Source: an uncultured Desulfovibrionaceae bacterium
GTDB lineage: Bacteria; Desulfobacterota; Desulfovibrionia; Desulfovibrionales; Desulfovibrionaceae
Direction of reading: 5' to 3'
NCBI GenBank assembly: GCA_944324045.1
Contig: CALUUT010000026.1
Coordinates: forward strand, 1 to 57,135
Length of the DNA stretch: 57,135 nt
The notes beneath the pieces were generated by a model that worked only from the letters and a program-made list of their open reading frames with translations, was not told the origin of the DNA and ran no database searches. Shown here one piece after another: positions 28,790-36,761 of this stretch. Numbering within the stretch: position 1 is the stretch's first letter; the number at the start of each line of letters is the position of its first letter. The position numbers and the translations under genes were made by a program.

Positions 28790-30343
28790 ATGCCTATGGA
28801 AAAAAATGCGACCACAAGGGCGACAGTGGTCATTTCCGGAGCCGCGTTGCTTTCCCGGATGATGGGGCTTTTCCGGGACGTGCTTTTTGCGCATCTTGTC
28901 GGGGCCGGCATGGTTGCGGATATTATGCTCGCCGTATTTCGAGTCCCGCATCTTATGCGGCGTCTTTTTGCCGAAGGCTCGCTGACCTTGGCGTTTGTGC
29001 CGCGCTATGTGAGGCTTGCGCACGCCGGGGGGCCGGAACGGGCTGATGCGTTCGCGCGCGCCGTATTGCTCCGTGCGGTCGTGGGGAGCGCGCTTTTGGC
29101 TGGAGCCGGCGGATTTTGTTCCGAGCATTGGGTGTGGATTCTGGCGCCGGGAATGGCCGAAAGCAAGGGCGCCCTTGACGTTGCGGCTGAGCTTGTTCGC
29201 TATACGCTGGCCTATGTGCCCTTTAGCTGCGCTTTAGCTGTTTGTATGGGAATTTTGAATTCACGCGGCGCTTTTTTGGGGCCGGCGCTTGCGCCGGCTA
29301 TATTGAACAGCGCGCTTATCCTTGTAGGCGCGTTTCTTTTCGCAACCGGCGCCGGGCCGGAACGGGCGGTATGGGCTTTATGCATGGCCATGCCCGTTGC
29401 CGGGTTGCTGCAATGGTGCATGCAGCAGCCTTTTTTGCGGGCCGCGCGATTCCAATGGCGCGGAGCCCTGCTGCGAAAAGATGCGGAAGCCGCATCTTTT
29501 TTTAAAGCGCTTCCGGAAACCGTGGTTGGCGCATCCTCGCACCAGCTTAATATCTTTCTGAGCGGCATTTTGGTTTCTTTCGTCGGTCCGGGCGGTATTT
29601 CCCAATTGTATTACGCACAACTTTTGGCTGAATTTCCGCTTGGCGTGCTGGGTATGGCTGTGGGCATCGCATCGCTTCCGGAGTTTTCCGGTTTGACTAA
29701 AGAGCCAGCGGCCTTTGCCCACAGTCTGGGTCAGGCTGTCGATATGGCTCTGTTTTTGTCTGTGCCGGCGGCGTTTGGACTTTTGGGCGTTGCTCCATGT
29801 CTTGTATCCGTAATTTTTGGACATGGCGCGTTTGGCGCAACGGCCGTCGCGGGCGCGACAGCCGCTTTGTATGGTCTTGCCCCAGGCATTCCCGCCGTGG
29901 CTGTAAATCGGGTTTTTCTGTCCGCATGCCAGGCTCTGGGGTGCGCCCGCGTAACCATGATTGCATCGTTGTTTTCGCTTTTGGTCACGCTGCTGGCTGG
30001 ATGGCTTGGCATGCACCTTGCGGGAAGTATGGGCGTGGGCATGGGCGTCAGCGTAGGAGCCTATGCCATGACTTTTTTTCTGGGCTTTGCCCTGTGCCGC
30101 CGGAAGATTGCTTTAAAGTGCCGGTTCCAGGACGCTGTGATTATATTTGGGGCGAGCTTGGCCATTTTAGGGTATTGTGTGCTTTTACGCATGTTTTGGC
30201 ATCCCATGGAACGTACGGAACAGGCGCTGTTTCTTTTTGCCGCCGTGCCGGTCAGCGCGTTCGCCTATGGCTTGGCTGTTTTCGTATGGGACTGCGGCGC
30301 GGCGCGCGCCTTGCTGCCGAAGCGTTCCACAAAACGCCGGTAG
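28790..30343 (+). CDS. murJ: MurJ/MviN lipid II flippase
   Basis: Moves lipid II across the inner membrane for peptidoglycan synthesis. The start at 28790 (MPMEKNATTRATVVISGAAL) gives 517 residues, the family norm; an ATG at 28796 is an alternative. The N-terminus SGAALLSRMMGLFRDVLFA is the family signature with the conserved Arg, and RLFAEGSLTLAFVPRY follows. Thirteen to fourteen hydrophobic helices are predicted. It begins 79 bases after the RNase II gene and its 3' end overlaps the convergent DUF721 gene. Confidence 0.93.
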   Translation: MPMEKNATTRATVVISGAALLSRMMGLFRDVLFAHLVGAGMVADIMLAVFRVPHLMRRLFAEGSLTLAFVPRYVRLAHAGGPERADAFARAVLLRAVVGSALLAGAGGFCSEHWVWILAPGMAESKGALDVAAELVRYTLAYVPFSCALAVCMGILNSRGAFLGPALAPAILNSALILVGAFLFATGAGPERAVWALCMAMPVAGLLQWCMQQPFLRAARFQWRGALLRKDAEAASFFKALPETVVGASSHQLNIFLSGILVSFVGPGGISQLYYAQLLAEFPLGVLGMAVGIASLPEFSGLTKEPAAFAHSLGQAVDMALFLSVPAAFGLLGVAPCLVSVIFGHGAFGATAVAGATAALYGLAPGIPAVAVNRVFLSACQALGCARVTMIASLFSLLVTLLAGWLGMHLAGSMGVGMGVSVGAYAMTFFLGFALCRRKIALKCRFQDAVIIFGASLAILGYCVLLRMFWHPMERTEQALFLFAAVPVSAFAYGLAVFVWDCGAARALLPKRSTKRR

Positions 30344-30828
30344 CACCGTCCCAGGGGCGTGTCCGGCGCAAACTTATCAAGAAGCGTTCCGACCTTTTCC
30401 GGGGCCGGCGGAGGAAATAGCGGCGTCTTGTTTGGACGGATAAAGCGGGGATGCATGGGACTGTTTAGAATGTTTCGTCCCTGAATCAGGGTTATCTGCA
30501 CTTTGACGAACCGGGGTTCGTCCAAGAAGGCGTTGACTCGCTCCAGAATTTCATCGGTTTGGAAGGACAGTTCCTGTTGCGCCAAATGGTCGTCCGCTCC
30601 GACTATAAGCGTGTCGTTACGATGTCCCAATGGTCTGGCCAAAGGCGCCAGCTCTTCGCCCATGACCATATCCCAGTGCCGCCAAAGCTCATTCAGTCCG
30701 GCGGAGCCATTGCCGTCAAACGCTGAAATAAAATCGGCAAGCCCGTCCGCCAGGCGCATGGCTTGGCGCGGCGGCGCATCAGGCGGGTCTGCTCGGCGTC
30801 GGAAAAATTTCATGCTGTTTTTTTTCAT
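30265..30828 (-). CDS. DUF721 (DciA-like) protein
   Basis: Members include DciA, which loads or recruits the replicative helicase in bacteria that lack DnaC. The 187-residue protein has the DUF721 core at about residues 45-105: LNELWRHWDMVMGEELAPLA, then HRNDTLIVGADDHLAQQELSF and ILERVNAFL. An extension of about 70 residues rich in Pro and basic residues follows. Its end overlaps murJ by 79 bases on the opposite strand. An alternative start lies at 30813 (MKFFRRRADP); neither start has a clear ribosome site. Confidence 0.8.
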   Translation of the reverse strand: MKKNSMKFFRRRADPPDAPPRQAMRLADGLADFISAFDGNGSAGLNELWRHWDMVMGEELAPLARPLGHRNDTLIVGADDHLAQQELSFQTDEILERVNAFLDEPRFVKVQITLIQGRNILNSPMHPRFIRPNKTPLFPPPAPEKVGTLLDKFAPDTPLGRCYRRFVERFGSKARAAPQSHTKTAKP

Positions 30829-30862
30829 GGAAAAAGCGAGGCGTCAAGTTTTGGAATTGGGC

Positions 30863-30909
30863 TTGACCATATAAAGTTATCGGGATATATCACATCAAGA
30901 AATCTTGAT
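30863..30909 (+). promoter_or_regulatory. sahR promoter and inverted-repeat operator
   Basis: A -35 box TTGACC (30863-30868), 17-base spacer and -10 box TATATC (30886-30891) are followed two bases later by the inverted repeat ATCAAGA-AA-TCTTGAT (30894-30909). The repeat covers the expected start site. SahR is an ArsR-type repressor that in Desulfovibrionales binds palindromes before methyl-cycle genes and is released by S-adenosylhomocysteine, so self-regulation of sahR-ahcY is the likely reading. Confidence 0.8.
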
Positions 30910-31008
30910 AAAGAGGTGAGGCGCTGAATAAGCGCGCGTGCGGCGGCGATGTGGAACACGCGCGTTGAGACAATTATTGCGGCGCACAGCAGGGAGCACG
31001 GAGAAAGC

Positions 31009-31923
31009 ATGTCGCAGGTTCTTCAGTATATCAAGGCGTTATCCGACGAGACCAGACTTCGTCTCATGGCTGTTCTTTCCCGGTACGAATTAAGCGTCAA
31101 TGAGCTTGTGACGCTTTTTGAAATGGGCCAGTCCCGTATTTCACGGCATTTGAAAATTTTGACTGCGGCGGATCTCCTGAAATGGCGGAGAGACGGATTA
31201 TGGGTGTATTATTCTGGGACGACAAATGGCGGAGGACAAAAGTTTTGGGCCGCAATTGCGCCGTTTTGCGCGGATGATGCGTTTTTTTCCGATGACCTGC
31301 GTATGGCCCAGAGCATCATTGAGGAGCGAACCCGCAAAACCCGCCAGTTCTTCAATTCCATAGCGGAAGATTGGGATCAGCTTAATAATGAAATCATGGG
31401 GGATTTCGATCTGCCCGGCGCGGTTCTTGATTTTATGCCCCTATGCAATATGGCTGCGGACCTTGGCTGCGGTACAGGCACCGTGCTTTCCCGCCTGCTT
31501 GAATGCGCCGGACATGCCATTGGCGTGGACGGCTCTCCGCGTATGCTCGCGCTTGCGCGTCGGCGTTTTGGCGACAGTTCGCGGGTGTCCTTGCGTATTG
31601 GGGATCTTGAGCATCTGCCCTTGCGGGATGGAGAGGCGGATTTTGCCTGCATCAATATGGTGCTGCATCACCTTTCCCACCCGCGCGAGGCCTTGCCGGA
31701 AATAGCGCGGGTGCTTGCGCCGAAAGGCCGGCTTGTCATTACGGATTTTGAACGCCATGAAAATGAATTCATGCGCACCGAGTACGGCGATCTCAGTCTG
31801 GGATTTGATGTTGACGAGCTTTTCCAATGGCTGAGCGCGGCTGGATTTCATGTGGAGTCGGTACGCCGGGAGCCGGTCAAGAGAAACTTGATTGTTGTTG
31901 TCGTGAGCGCTTCACGCGCGTAA
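31009..31923 (+). CDS. sahR: SahR-type ArsR regulator fused to a SAM-dependent methyltransferase domain
   Basis: Residues 1-90 are an ArsR winged helix: [40 protein letters not shown] (recognition helix) and [13 protein letters not shown]. Residues 115-290 are a class I methyltransferase fold with [10 protein letters not shown] (151-160) and [10 protein letters not shown]. In SahR proteins this domain senses S-adenosylhomocysteine. The start at 31009 has GGAGA seven bases upstream; an upstream in-frame ATG at 30949 has none. ahcY follows after 38 bases, and an operator sits on the promoter. The identification rests on domain fusion plus context. Confidence 0.88.
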   Translation: MSQVLQYIKALSDETRLRLMAVLSRYELSVNELVTLFEMGQSRISRHLKILTAADLLKWRRDGLWVYYSGTTNGGGQKFWAAIAPFCADDAFFSDDLRMAQSIIEERTRKTRQFFNSIAEDWDQLNNEIMGDFDLPGAVLDFMPLCNMAADLGCGTGTVLSRLLECAGHAIGVDGSPRMLALARRRFGDSSRVSLRIGDLEHLPLRDGEADFACINMVLHHLSHPREALPEIARVLAPKGRLVITDFERHENEFMRTEYGDLSLGFDVDELFQWLSAAGFHVESVRREPVKRNLIVVVVSASRA

Positions 31924-31961
31924 GAGAATATAACCTGTACAGTAATTTTGCCGGAGGAAAC

Positions 31962-33398
31962 ATGGCAAGTAGTGGTTCTGTTCGTCCCCTCGATCTTTCC
32001 CTTGAATATTCTGTAGCCGATATCAACCTTGCTGATTTTGGGCACAAGGAAATGCAGTTGTCTGAAAACGAAATGCCCGGACTTATGGAGCTTATCCGTC
32101 TTTATGGCGAAAAAAAACCTCTTTCCGGTTTGAAAATCACGGGCTCGTTGCACATGACCATTCAAACCGCAATGCTTATCAAGACGCTGTACACCCTTGG
32201 CGCGGATGTGCGTTGGGCGTCCTGCAATATTTTTTCGACCCAGGATCATGCGGCGGCGGCCATAGCTCAAAGCGGCATGGCCAAGGTCTTTGCCTGGAAG
32301 GGAGAAAGTCTGGAAGACTACTGGTGGTGTACGGAAATGGCTTTGACCTGGCCGGACGGCTCCGGGCCCGACCTTATAGTGGACGATGGCGGGGATGCGA
32401 CGTTGTTTATTCATAAGGGCGTGGAAGTGGAAAAAAATCCCACGCTTCTGGATAAGCCATGCGACAACAAAGAACTTCAGATCATCATGGACCGCCTGTC
32501 GCTGTCTTTGAAAAACAACCCCAAACGCTGGCAGGACGTTGCGTCCAAAGTCCGCGGCGTCTCAGAGGAAACCACTACCGGCGTGCATCGGCTTTATCAG
32601 ATGGAAAAGACCGACGCGCTTTTATTTCCCGCTATCAACGTCAATGATTCCGTGACGAAATCCAAATTCGACAACTTGTATGGCTGTCGTGAATCTCTGG
32701 CGGACGGGCTCAAGCGCGCCACAGATATCATGGTTGCCGGCAAGATTGTGGTCGTCGCCGGGTATGGCGATGTGGGCAAGGGCTGCGCTCAGAGCATGCG
32801 CGGTTTTGGCGCGCGCGTGCTGATTACGGAAATAGACCCGATTTGCGCCCTTCAGGCCGCCATGGAAGGCTTTGAGGTCGTCACTATGGATGACGCCGCG
32901 TCCATAGGCGACATTTTTGTGACCGCCACGGGAAATTACAGGGTCATTACAGGCGAGCATATGCTTAAAATGAAAAATGAGGCCATTGTGTGCAATATCG
33001 GTCACTTTGATAATGAAATCGATATGCACTATTTGGAAACCACGCCCGCGTGTGTGAAGACCAATATCAAGCCTCAGGTTGACAAGTGGCTGCTGCCTAC
33101 AGGCCGTTCCATCATCGTTTTGGCGGAAGGACGCCTGGTGAATCTTGGGTGCGCTACTGGGCATCCCAGCTTTGTTATGTCCGCAAGCTTTACCAACCAG
33201 GTGCTGGCCCAGCTTGAACTGGCGTCCAAAAATTTGGAAAAGAAAGTCTATGTGCTGCCCAAGCGTCTGGATGAGGAAGTGGCGCGGCTTCATCTTGGGC
33301 GGCTTGGCGTGAAATTGACCACCTTGACAAAAGAACAGGCCGAGTACATCGGCGTTGACGTGCAGGGACCCTACAAACCTGACCATTATAGATATTAA
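31962..33398 (+). CDS. ahcY: AhcY, S-adenosylhomocysteine hydrolase
   Basis: Splits S-adenosylhomocysteine into adenosine and homocysteine, clearing the product of methylation reactions. The start has GGAGG six bases upstream and gives 478 residues. [31 protein letters not shown] and the NAD-binding loop GYGDVGKG (267-274) are present, and the C-terminus PDHYRY is canonical. It is cotranscribed with sahR. metA, also in methionine metabolism, lies convergent downstream. Confidence 0.98.
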   Translation: MASSGSVRPLDLSLEYSVADINLADFGHKEMQLSENEMPGLMELIRLYGEKKPLSGLKITGSLHMTIQTAMLIKTLYTLGADVRWASCNIFSTQDHAAAAIAQSGMAKVFAWKGESLEDYWWCTEMALTWPDGSGPDLIVDDGGDATLFIHKGVEVEKNPTLLDKPCDNKELQIIMDRLSLSLKNNPKRWQDVASKVRGVSEETTTGVHRLYQMEKTDALLFPAINVNDSVTKSKFDNLYGCRESLADGLKRATDIMVAGKIVVVAGYGDVGKGCAQSMRGFGARVLITEIDPICALQAAMEGFEVVTMDDAASIGDIFVTATGNYRVITGEHMLKMKNEAIVCNIGHFDNEIDMHYLETTPACVKTNIKPQVDKWLLPTGRSIIVLAEGRLVNLGCATGHPSFVMSASFTNQVLAQLELASKNLEKKVYVLPKRLDEEVARLHLGRLGVKLTTLTKEQAEYIGVDVQGPYKPDHYRY

Positions 33399-33523
33399 AA
33401 GAGATTGTATGGCGTCATCAGGCGGGCAATGTCCGGCGCATAGCGGAGCTGCCGCAGTCTGATGCTTCATATGACTGTGTTTTTGCCTGATTAAAAATTG
33501 CCGGCATCATTGGCCGAAAAAAA

Positions 33524-33570
33524 GGCGCGCATGGGAATGCTCTGAGAGAATCCATGCGCGTCTTTTTTAT
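33524..33570 (+). terminator. Rho-independent terminator after ahcY
   Basis: GGCGCGCATGG and CCATGCGCGTC (33524-33534, 33552-33562) pair at 10 of 11 positions and are followed by TTTTTTATTTT. It lies about 125 bases past the ahcY stop. Confidence 0.85.
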
Positions 33571-33659
33571 TTTCAGACAAGGATTGAGTTGAATAAAAGA
33601 TAGTGAAATCAATATGTTGTGCTATTAGAAAAAAATAAAAAAAATATGGAAATTTGTTC

Positions 33660-33718
33660 TTGACAAGATGTTTGGAAAACTGTAAATTGCAATTGAATTT
33701 GAAATTCAAATTCAATTG
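33660..33718 (+). promoter_or_regulatory. Promoter with a 29-bp perfect palindrome over the start site
   Basis: A consensus -35 TTGACA (33660-33665), a 17-base spacer and TAAATT (33683-33688) are followed at once by two 14-bp arms around one central base (33690-33718; arms CAATTGAATTTGAA and TTCAAATTCAATTG). The palindrome covers the expected start at about 33695 and is likely an operator. No open reading frame follows on this strand; a strong terminator lies 175 bases on. Confidence 0.7.
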
Positions 33719-33926
33719 TCAGGGGCCGTGCTCAGGTTTGCAGAGTTCAACTTGCAGGCAATTTTGTTTGTCAGGTCTGGCTCTCCTTCGGAACAGCGGC
33801 CCGGACAGAATCTCTCCGTGTCTGTCCGGGCCGGTGTCTGAAAAAGTTTTTTGTCAGGTTGGTTGTTTCAGGCTGTTTTTCTTCCTCTTTTGGTGCGAAG
33901 CGCATTTGTGCGCTTCGCACTTTTTT
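33695..33926 (+). ncRNA. Candidate small RNA between ahcY and metA
   Basis: Predicted from its edges: a good promoter and a strong terminator frame about 230 bases with no credible reading frame. Inside is an 11-bp perfect stem, GGCCCGGACAG / CTGTCCGGGCC (about 33799-33833), with a 13-base loop. A GTG-initiated frame of 38 codons exists but has a badly spaced ribosome site. The 3' end could instead read towards metA, making the RNA a possible antisense or leader-like regulator of methionine genes. No known RNA family is recognised. Confidence 0.5.
33893..33926 (+). terminator. Strong rho-independent terminator of the candidate small RNA
   Basis: A perfect 12-bp stem (GTGCGAAGCGCA / TGCGCTTCGCAC, 33893-33904 and 33909-33920) with a TTTG loop is followed by six T. 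No T run exists in the other direction, so it ends a plus-strand transcript, not metA. Confidence 0.9.
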
Positions 33927-33966
33927 ATGCATCGACGTGACGGCCAGCCGGATGTTTCGGATTTTG

Positions 33967-33986
33967 GGCGCAATGGTAATTGCGCC
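33967..33986 (-). terminator. Hairpin past the metA stop codon
   Basis: A perfect 8-bp stem GGCGCAAT / ATTGCGCC with a GGTA loop lies 23 bases past the metA stop. It lacks a T run on the metA strand, so it may end or protect the transcript without being a standard terminator. Confidence 0.35.
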
Positions 33987-34008
33987 TGTTTGCCATGCGC
34001 ATCAGAGA

Positions 34009-34971
34009 TTAAGGCATGGCTCCTTGACTGAATCCTCTGCTTGGCACATGCTGCCGGGCAATATCGTAGATGTGATAAGGCGTTTCCTGATACACGTGAT
34101 AGTTGAGCCAATTGGAAAAAAACAGATGGGCGTGAGCGCGCCAGGTCATAATTGGCGTTCGGCTTGGATCATTGTCCGGATAATAGTTTTCAGGAATCGC
34201 TGCATTAAGTCCTTTTGCCAGATCGCGACGATATTCTCCGTCCAGGGTATCGCGATCATATTCCAGATGTCCGGTGATAAAGTGCCGGCGTCCGTCTTTA
34301 GAGGCAAGAAGGAGTATTCCGGCCTGATCAGATTCCGCCAGAATTTCCAGGGCGCCAATCTGCTCTACATCGGCGCGCAAGGTTTGAGTATACCGCGAAT
34401 GCGGCGCATGGAACACATCGTCAAAACCGCGAAATATTTTATTTAAGGGCTTGGTAATCGTATGAGTGTAAATTCCGGAAAGCTTTTTTTCCATGGGATG
34501 CTTGGGGATGCCGTAAAGATGGAACATTCCCGCTTGCGCTCCCCAACACACATACAGGGTTGAAAGAACATTGGCTTCCGCAAAATCAATGATTTCACGC
34601 AGTTCGTCCCAATAGTCCACTTCTTTGAAATCAAGCTGTTCAACAGGCGCGCCGGTTATGATCATTCCATCAAAAGCCTGACGTTTGATATCGGAAAAGG
34701 TTTTGTAAAAACGTTCCAGATGTTCGGGAGCAGTATTTTTGGATATATGGCGTTCTGTACGGAGCAGGGTGATGTTTACCTGCAAAGGCGAATTTCCGAG
34801 CAGACGCAGCAGTTGGGTCTCAGTTGCAATTTTTGTAGGCATCAGATTGACGATGACAATTTCAAGCGGCCGAATATCCTGACGGAGCGCTCTGGATTCC
34901 GTCATGACAAAGATGTTTTCATTCTCAAGTATGTTTCGGGCCGGCAGGTCTTCCGCTATCTTGATGGGCAT
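34009..34971 (-). CDS. metA: MetA family homoserine O-acetyltransferase
   Basis: Activates the hydroxyl of homoserine, the first step towards methionine. The 320 residues hold the catalytic Cys142 in YVCWGAQAG, the His of the family's catalytic triad in the C-terminal half, and HLEYDRD. Residue 111 is Glu (TGAPVEQLDF); in this family Glu here selects acetyl-CoA and Gly selects succinyl-CoA, so acetyl transfer is predicted. The start at 34971 has AAGGA eight bases upstream. It is convergent with ahcY and the candidate small RNA. Confidence 0.92.
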   Translation of the reverse strand: MPIKIAEDLPARNILENENIFVMTESRALRQDIRPLEIVIVNLMPTKIATETQLLRLLGNSPLQVNITLLRTERHISKNTAPEHLERFYKTFSDIKRQAFDGMIITGAPVEQLDFKEVDYWDELREIIDFAEANVLSTLYVCWGAQAGMFHLYGIPKHPMEKKLSGIYTHTITKPLNKIFRGFDDVFHAPHSRYTQTLRADVEQIGALEILAESDQAGILLLASKDGRRHFITGHLEYDRDTLDGEYRRDLAKGLNAAIPENYYPDNDPSRTPIMTWRAHAHLFFSNWLNYHVYQETPYHIYDIARQHVPSRGFSQGAMP

Positions 34972-35691
34972 GGCGTATCCTTATCGCTGTTGGGGTCGGG
35001 ATATTCTGTCTTTTGGGGCAGTGTGGAGCATCTGCATCCAGATTTTTATCTTGTGATGCCGTCGAAATATTTTTTATAGGGGAATATGTTTCTTTTGGGC
35101 ATCAACTGAAATTTCTATCAAATCACAAGAGGTTGTTCAAGTTGGATCAATGCTTCTTGTTTTTGCGGCATCACAATGCGTGCCTCTCATTACATGGAAG
35201 AACGCTTCCGGAAAGGAGGTGTTCTGGCGGGCTGCCAGGTTGGAGCGGAACTAGTCGAATCCAGCGTTCCCTGAGGCGAGAACGTTTGTATTTATACTCT
35301 TGCATTCCATCCTGCACGCGCATTGGAGCTGCCGTTAAAGATATTCAAACCGTCATATATTTTGTTGAAGATCATGGATAAATCCGCATTTGTGCATTAG
35401 GTATAGGGGGTTTCGTCAGGCCTCTGTTCCTGATTCATCTGACATGCTCTTTTGCGGCGGAAATTTTGCAGTTTCTCTATAATACCCAAATCTTCTTTTT
35501 TCTTTTTATCATCAGTATTTGTATATATTGTATTTTCGGCCAATCCGGCGATTAGGCTTGCATAGCCTGACATGCGGTATAAAGATTGCCGCGGTTGCCA
35601 TTGCCTCATCCATCTTCCTTTGTGGTTTGAGATCGAAGATCGGAAGGCCATATAGCCCCACCCCGCACTTTTTGGCTGGGGTATCAGATGG

Positions 35692-35744
35692 GCGCTTGGG
35701 AGGGGATGCACACCCTTCCCAAGCGCAAAGCCCTGAAGGGCTTT
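35692..35744. repeat. Tandem hairpins
   Basis: A 14-bp stem (35692-35705 with 35713-35726, one G-U pair, 7-base loop) abuts a second inverted repeat, AAAGCCCT / AGGGCTTT (35727-35744). They lie directly past the stop of the decayed gene on the minus strand and may be its terminator, or part of a repeat family. Confidence 0.6.
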
Positions 35745-35750
35745 ACTACC

Positions 35751-36032
35751 TTATTGCTTTCCCATGACTCTGATATTCACGTCATTGGAACCGTCGCCGA
35801 GTTTCAGAGCGCTTTTGTCTTTCTCTTCTATGATGCTTTGGTCGCTTGAAAGGTTCCGTTCCGCCTCAGGTATTTTTTCAGCATAGGGTAGGCTGCCCGG
35901 CAATATGTCTTGCTTGCAAATATCTTAGCCAGATATTCGTTAATCCCTGCCCTGACCCAGCTCTTTTGTTCAAAATGCTTCAAATATTTTATCTGCCCGC
36001 TTGGCGGGAGATTCTAGGTTTTTTTCAGGCAT
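35751..36032 (-). pseudogene. Decayed small gene of unknown function
   Basis: An ATG at 36032 with AAGG eight bases upstream opens MPEKNLESPAKRADKIFEAF and stops. The next frame then reads FEQKSWVRAGINEYLAKIFA and AYPMLKKYLRRNGT, and the first frame resumes with DQSIIEEKDKSALKLG, NDVNIRVMGKQ and TAA at 35751. The protein-like composition of each piece suggests one protein of about 93 residues broken by two frameshifts that cancel. The family is not recognised. It lies between metA and tRNA-Glu. Confidence 0.4.
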
Positions 36033-36137
36033 GTTTTTGCCTTTTGGCGGAACTGAAAAGCAGATAGCATGGAAGGATGCTTTTTATAAAAAACGTCATA
36101 AAATGATTTGCATATCCTGCAATATGCATTTTTTTAC

Positions 36138-36192
36138 TTGACGAATGCCGTGTACGCACGTATATGAACCGCACTGCAAACAACTGCGGTTC
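36138..36192 (+). promoter_or_regulatory. tRNA-Glu promoter and leader hairpin
   Basis: TTGACG (36138-36143), 17 bases, TATATG (36161-36166). Just after it an 8-bp perfect inverted repeat GAACCGCA / TGCGGTTC (36166-36173, 36185-36192) lies between the -10 box and the tRNA; it may be a leader structure removed during processing. Confidence 0.75.
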
Positions 36193-36199
36193 ATGATGC

Positions 36200-36276
36200 G
36201 TCCCCATCGTCTAGCCGGCCCAGGACAACGGCCTTTCACGCCGTCGACAGGGGTTCAAATCCCCTTGGGGACGCCA
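36200..36276 (+). tRNA. tRNA-Glu (anticodon TTC)
   Basis: A complete cloverleaf: acceptor GTCCCCA / TGGGGAC, D arm, anticodon stem CGGC..GCCG with loop CTTTCAC (TTC), T arm with GTTCAAAT, discriminator G and encoded CCA. Its 3' 49 bases are the attachment site of the element that follows, and the gene is kept whole by the insertion. Confidence 0.97.
36228..36276 (+). repeat. attL: left attachment repeat
   Basis: The 49 bases from the anticodon arm to CCA of tRNA-Glu recur exactly at 54993-55041. This copy is part of the functional tRNA. Confidence 0.95.
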
Positions 36277-36285
36277 AATGAAATC

Positions 36286-36317
36286 AAAGGGTTACATGAA
36301 AATGTAGCCCTTTTTTT
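36286..36317 (+). terminator. Terminator after tRNA-Glu
   Basis: AAAGGGTTACAT and ATGTAGCCCTTT (36286-36297, 36302-36313) pair at all positions if one G-T pair is allowed, with a GAAA loop, followed by a T run to 36317. It is supplied by the inserted element. Confidence 0.85.
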
Positions 36318-36320
36318 CGT

Positions 36321-36354
36321 TGTGGGGTAAATTTGCCCCACGCTCTGCCCCACA
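36321..36354. repeat. Left-end integrase arm-type repeats (TGCCCCACA)
   Basis: TACCCCACA inverted at 36321-36329, TGCCCCACG at 36334-36342 and TGCCCCACA at 36346-36354. The same 9-mer recurs at the right end, as expected for arm-binding sites of a tyrosine integrase flanking the core. Confidence 0.65.
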
Positions 36355-36761
36355 GAAATTTGAAAAGATTAACTTAAGTGTCATGATTAACTGAAAGGCT
36401 TGATAAAAGGGGCAGGGACAGGGGGGAGACTATCTCTCACTTGGAATCTGGAGTATTAAGCGATGTACTCAAGTGCCTCATAACCAGCTTTTTGGGGATG
36501 AAGATGGAGGTTGGAGTGCAGGCAGAATCATAGCTGATATGCTGCGTCCCCTTCCGACAAAACACCGAAAGCACGCTCTCTAGTTTATGGTTGAGTTGGT
36601 GAGAGTGTTGCGATTTTAGTTATTTGTTGATAAATTTTAAAAGGATTTAGAATATGATGTGAATTCTGCATGTTATGTATAAAAATATATAATAAGGATT
36701 CCGTGCCATAGGTAAGACATGATACACTCCAATAAGGTAGTTTTGTTTTTCAGGAGGAAGC
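36355..36761. other. Non-coding region at the left end of the element
   Basis: No gene is seen. AT-rich from about 36600. TATAAT at 36688-36693 may be the -10 box of the NdpA/RelA-SpoT unit, but its -35 (TCTGCA) is poor, which suggests an activator or a weak promoter. Confidence 0.35.

Larger units (their letters stand above)
34972..36137. other. Long intergenic region upstream of metA with gene relics
   Basis: About 1.2 kb without a sound gene. It should hold the metA promoter on the right side of 34972. No SAM riboswitch of the S-box type was recognised. It contains a decayed small gene (35751-36032) and tandem hairpins (35692-35744). A frame on the minus strand at 35397-35711 (104 residues, GTG start within the hairpins) has no ribosome site and no recognisable family, so it is not called. 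GGAAC / GTTCC and CTGGC / GCCAG pairings near 35225-35272 suggest some RNA structure but match nothing that I know. Confidence 0.4.

Noticed and set aside
30829-31008. SAH or SAM riboswitch before sahR-ahcY
   Set aside because: The short leader has a promoter and palindromic operator but no riboswitch core that I can recognise.
33719-33835. Small protein frame in the candidate small RNA
   Set aside because: GTG start with a ribosome site only about three bases away and no recognisable product.
34972-35400. S-box (SAM) riboswitch before metA
   Set aside because: No conserved S-box helices or motifs were found reading the minus strand.
35397-35711. Possible 104-residue gene on the minus strand
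   Set aside because: GTG start lies inside a hairpin, no ribosome site and no recognised family; described only in the intergenic entry.
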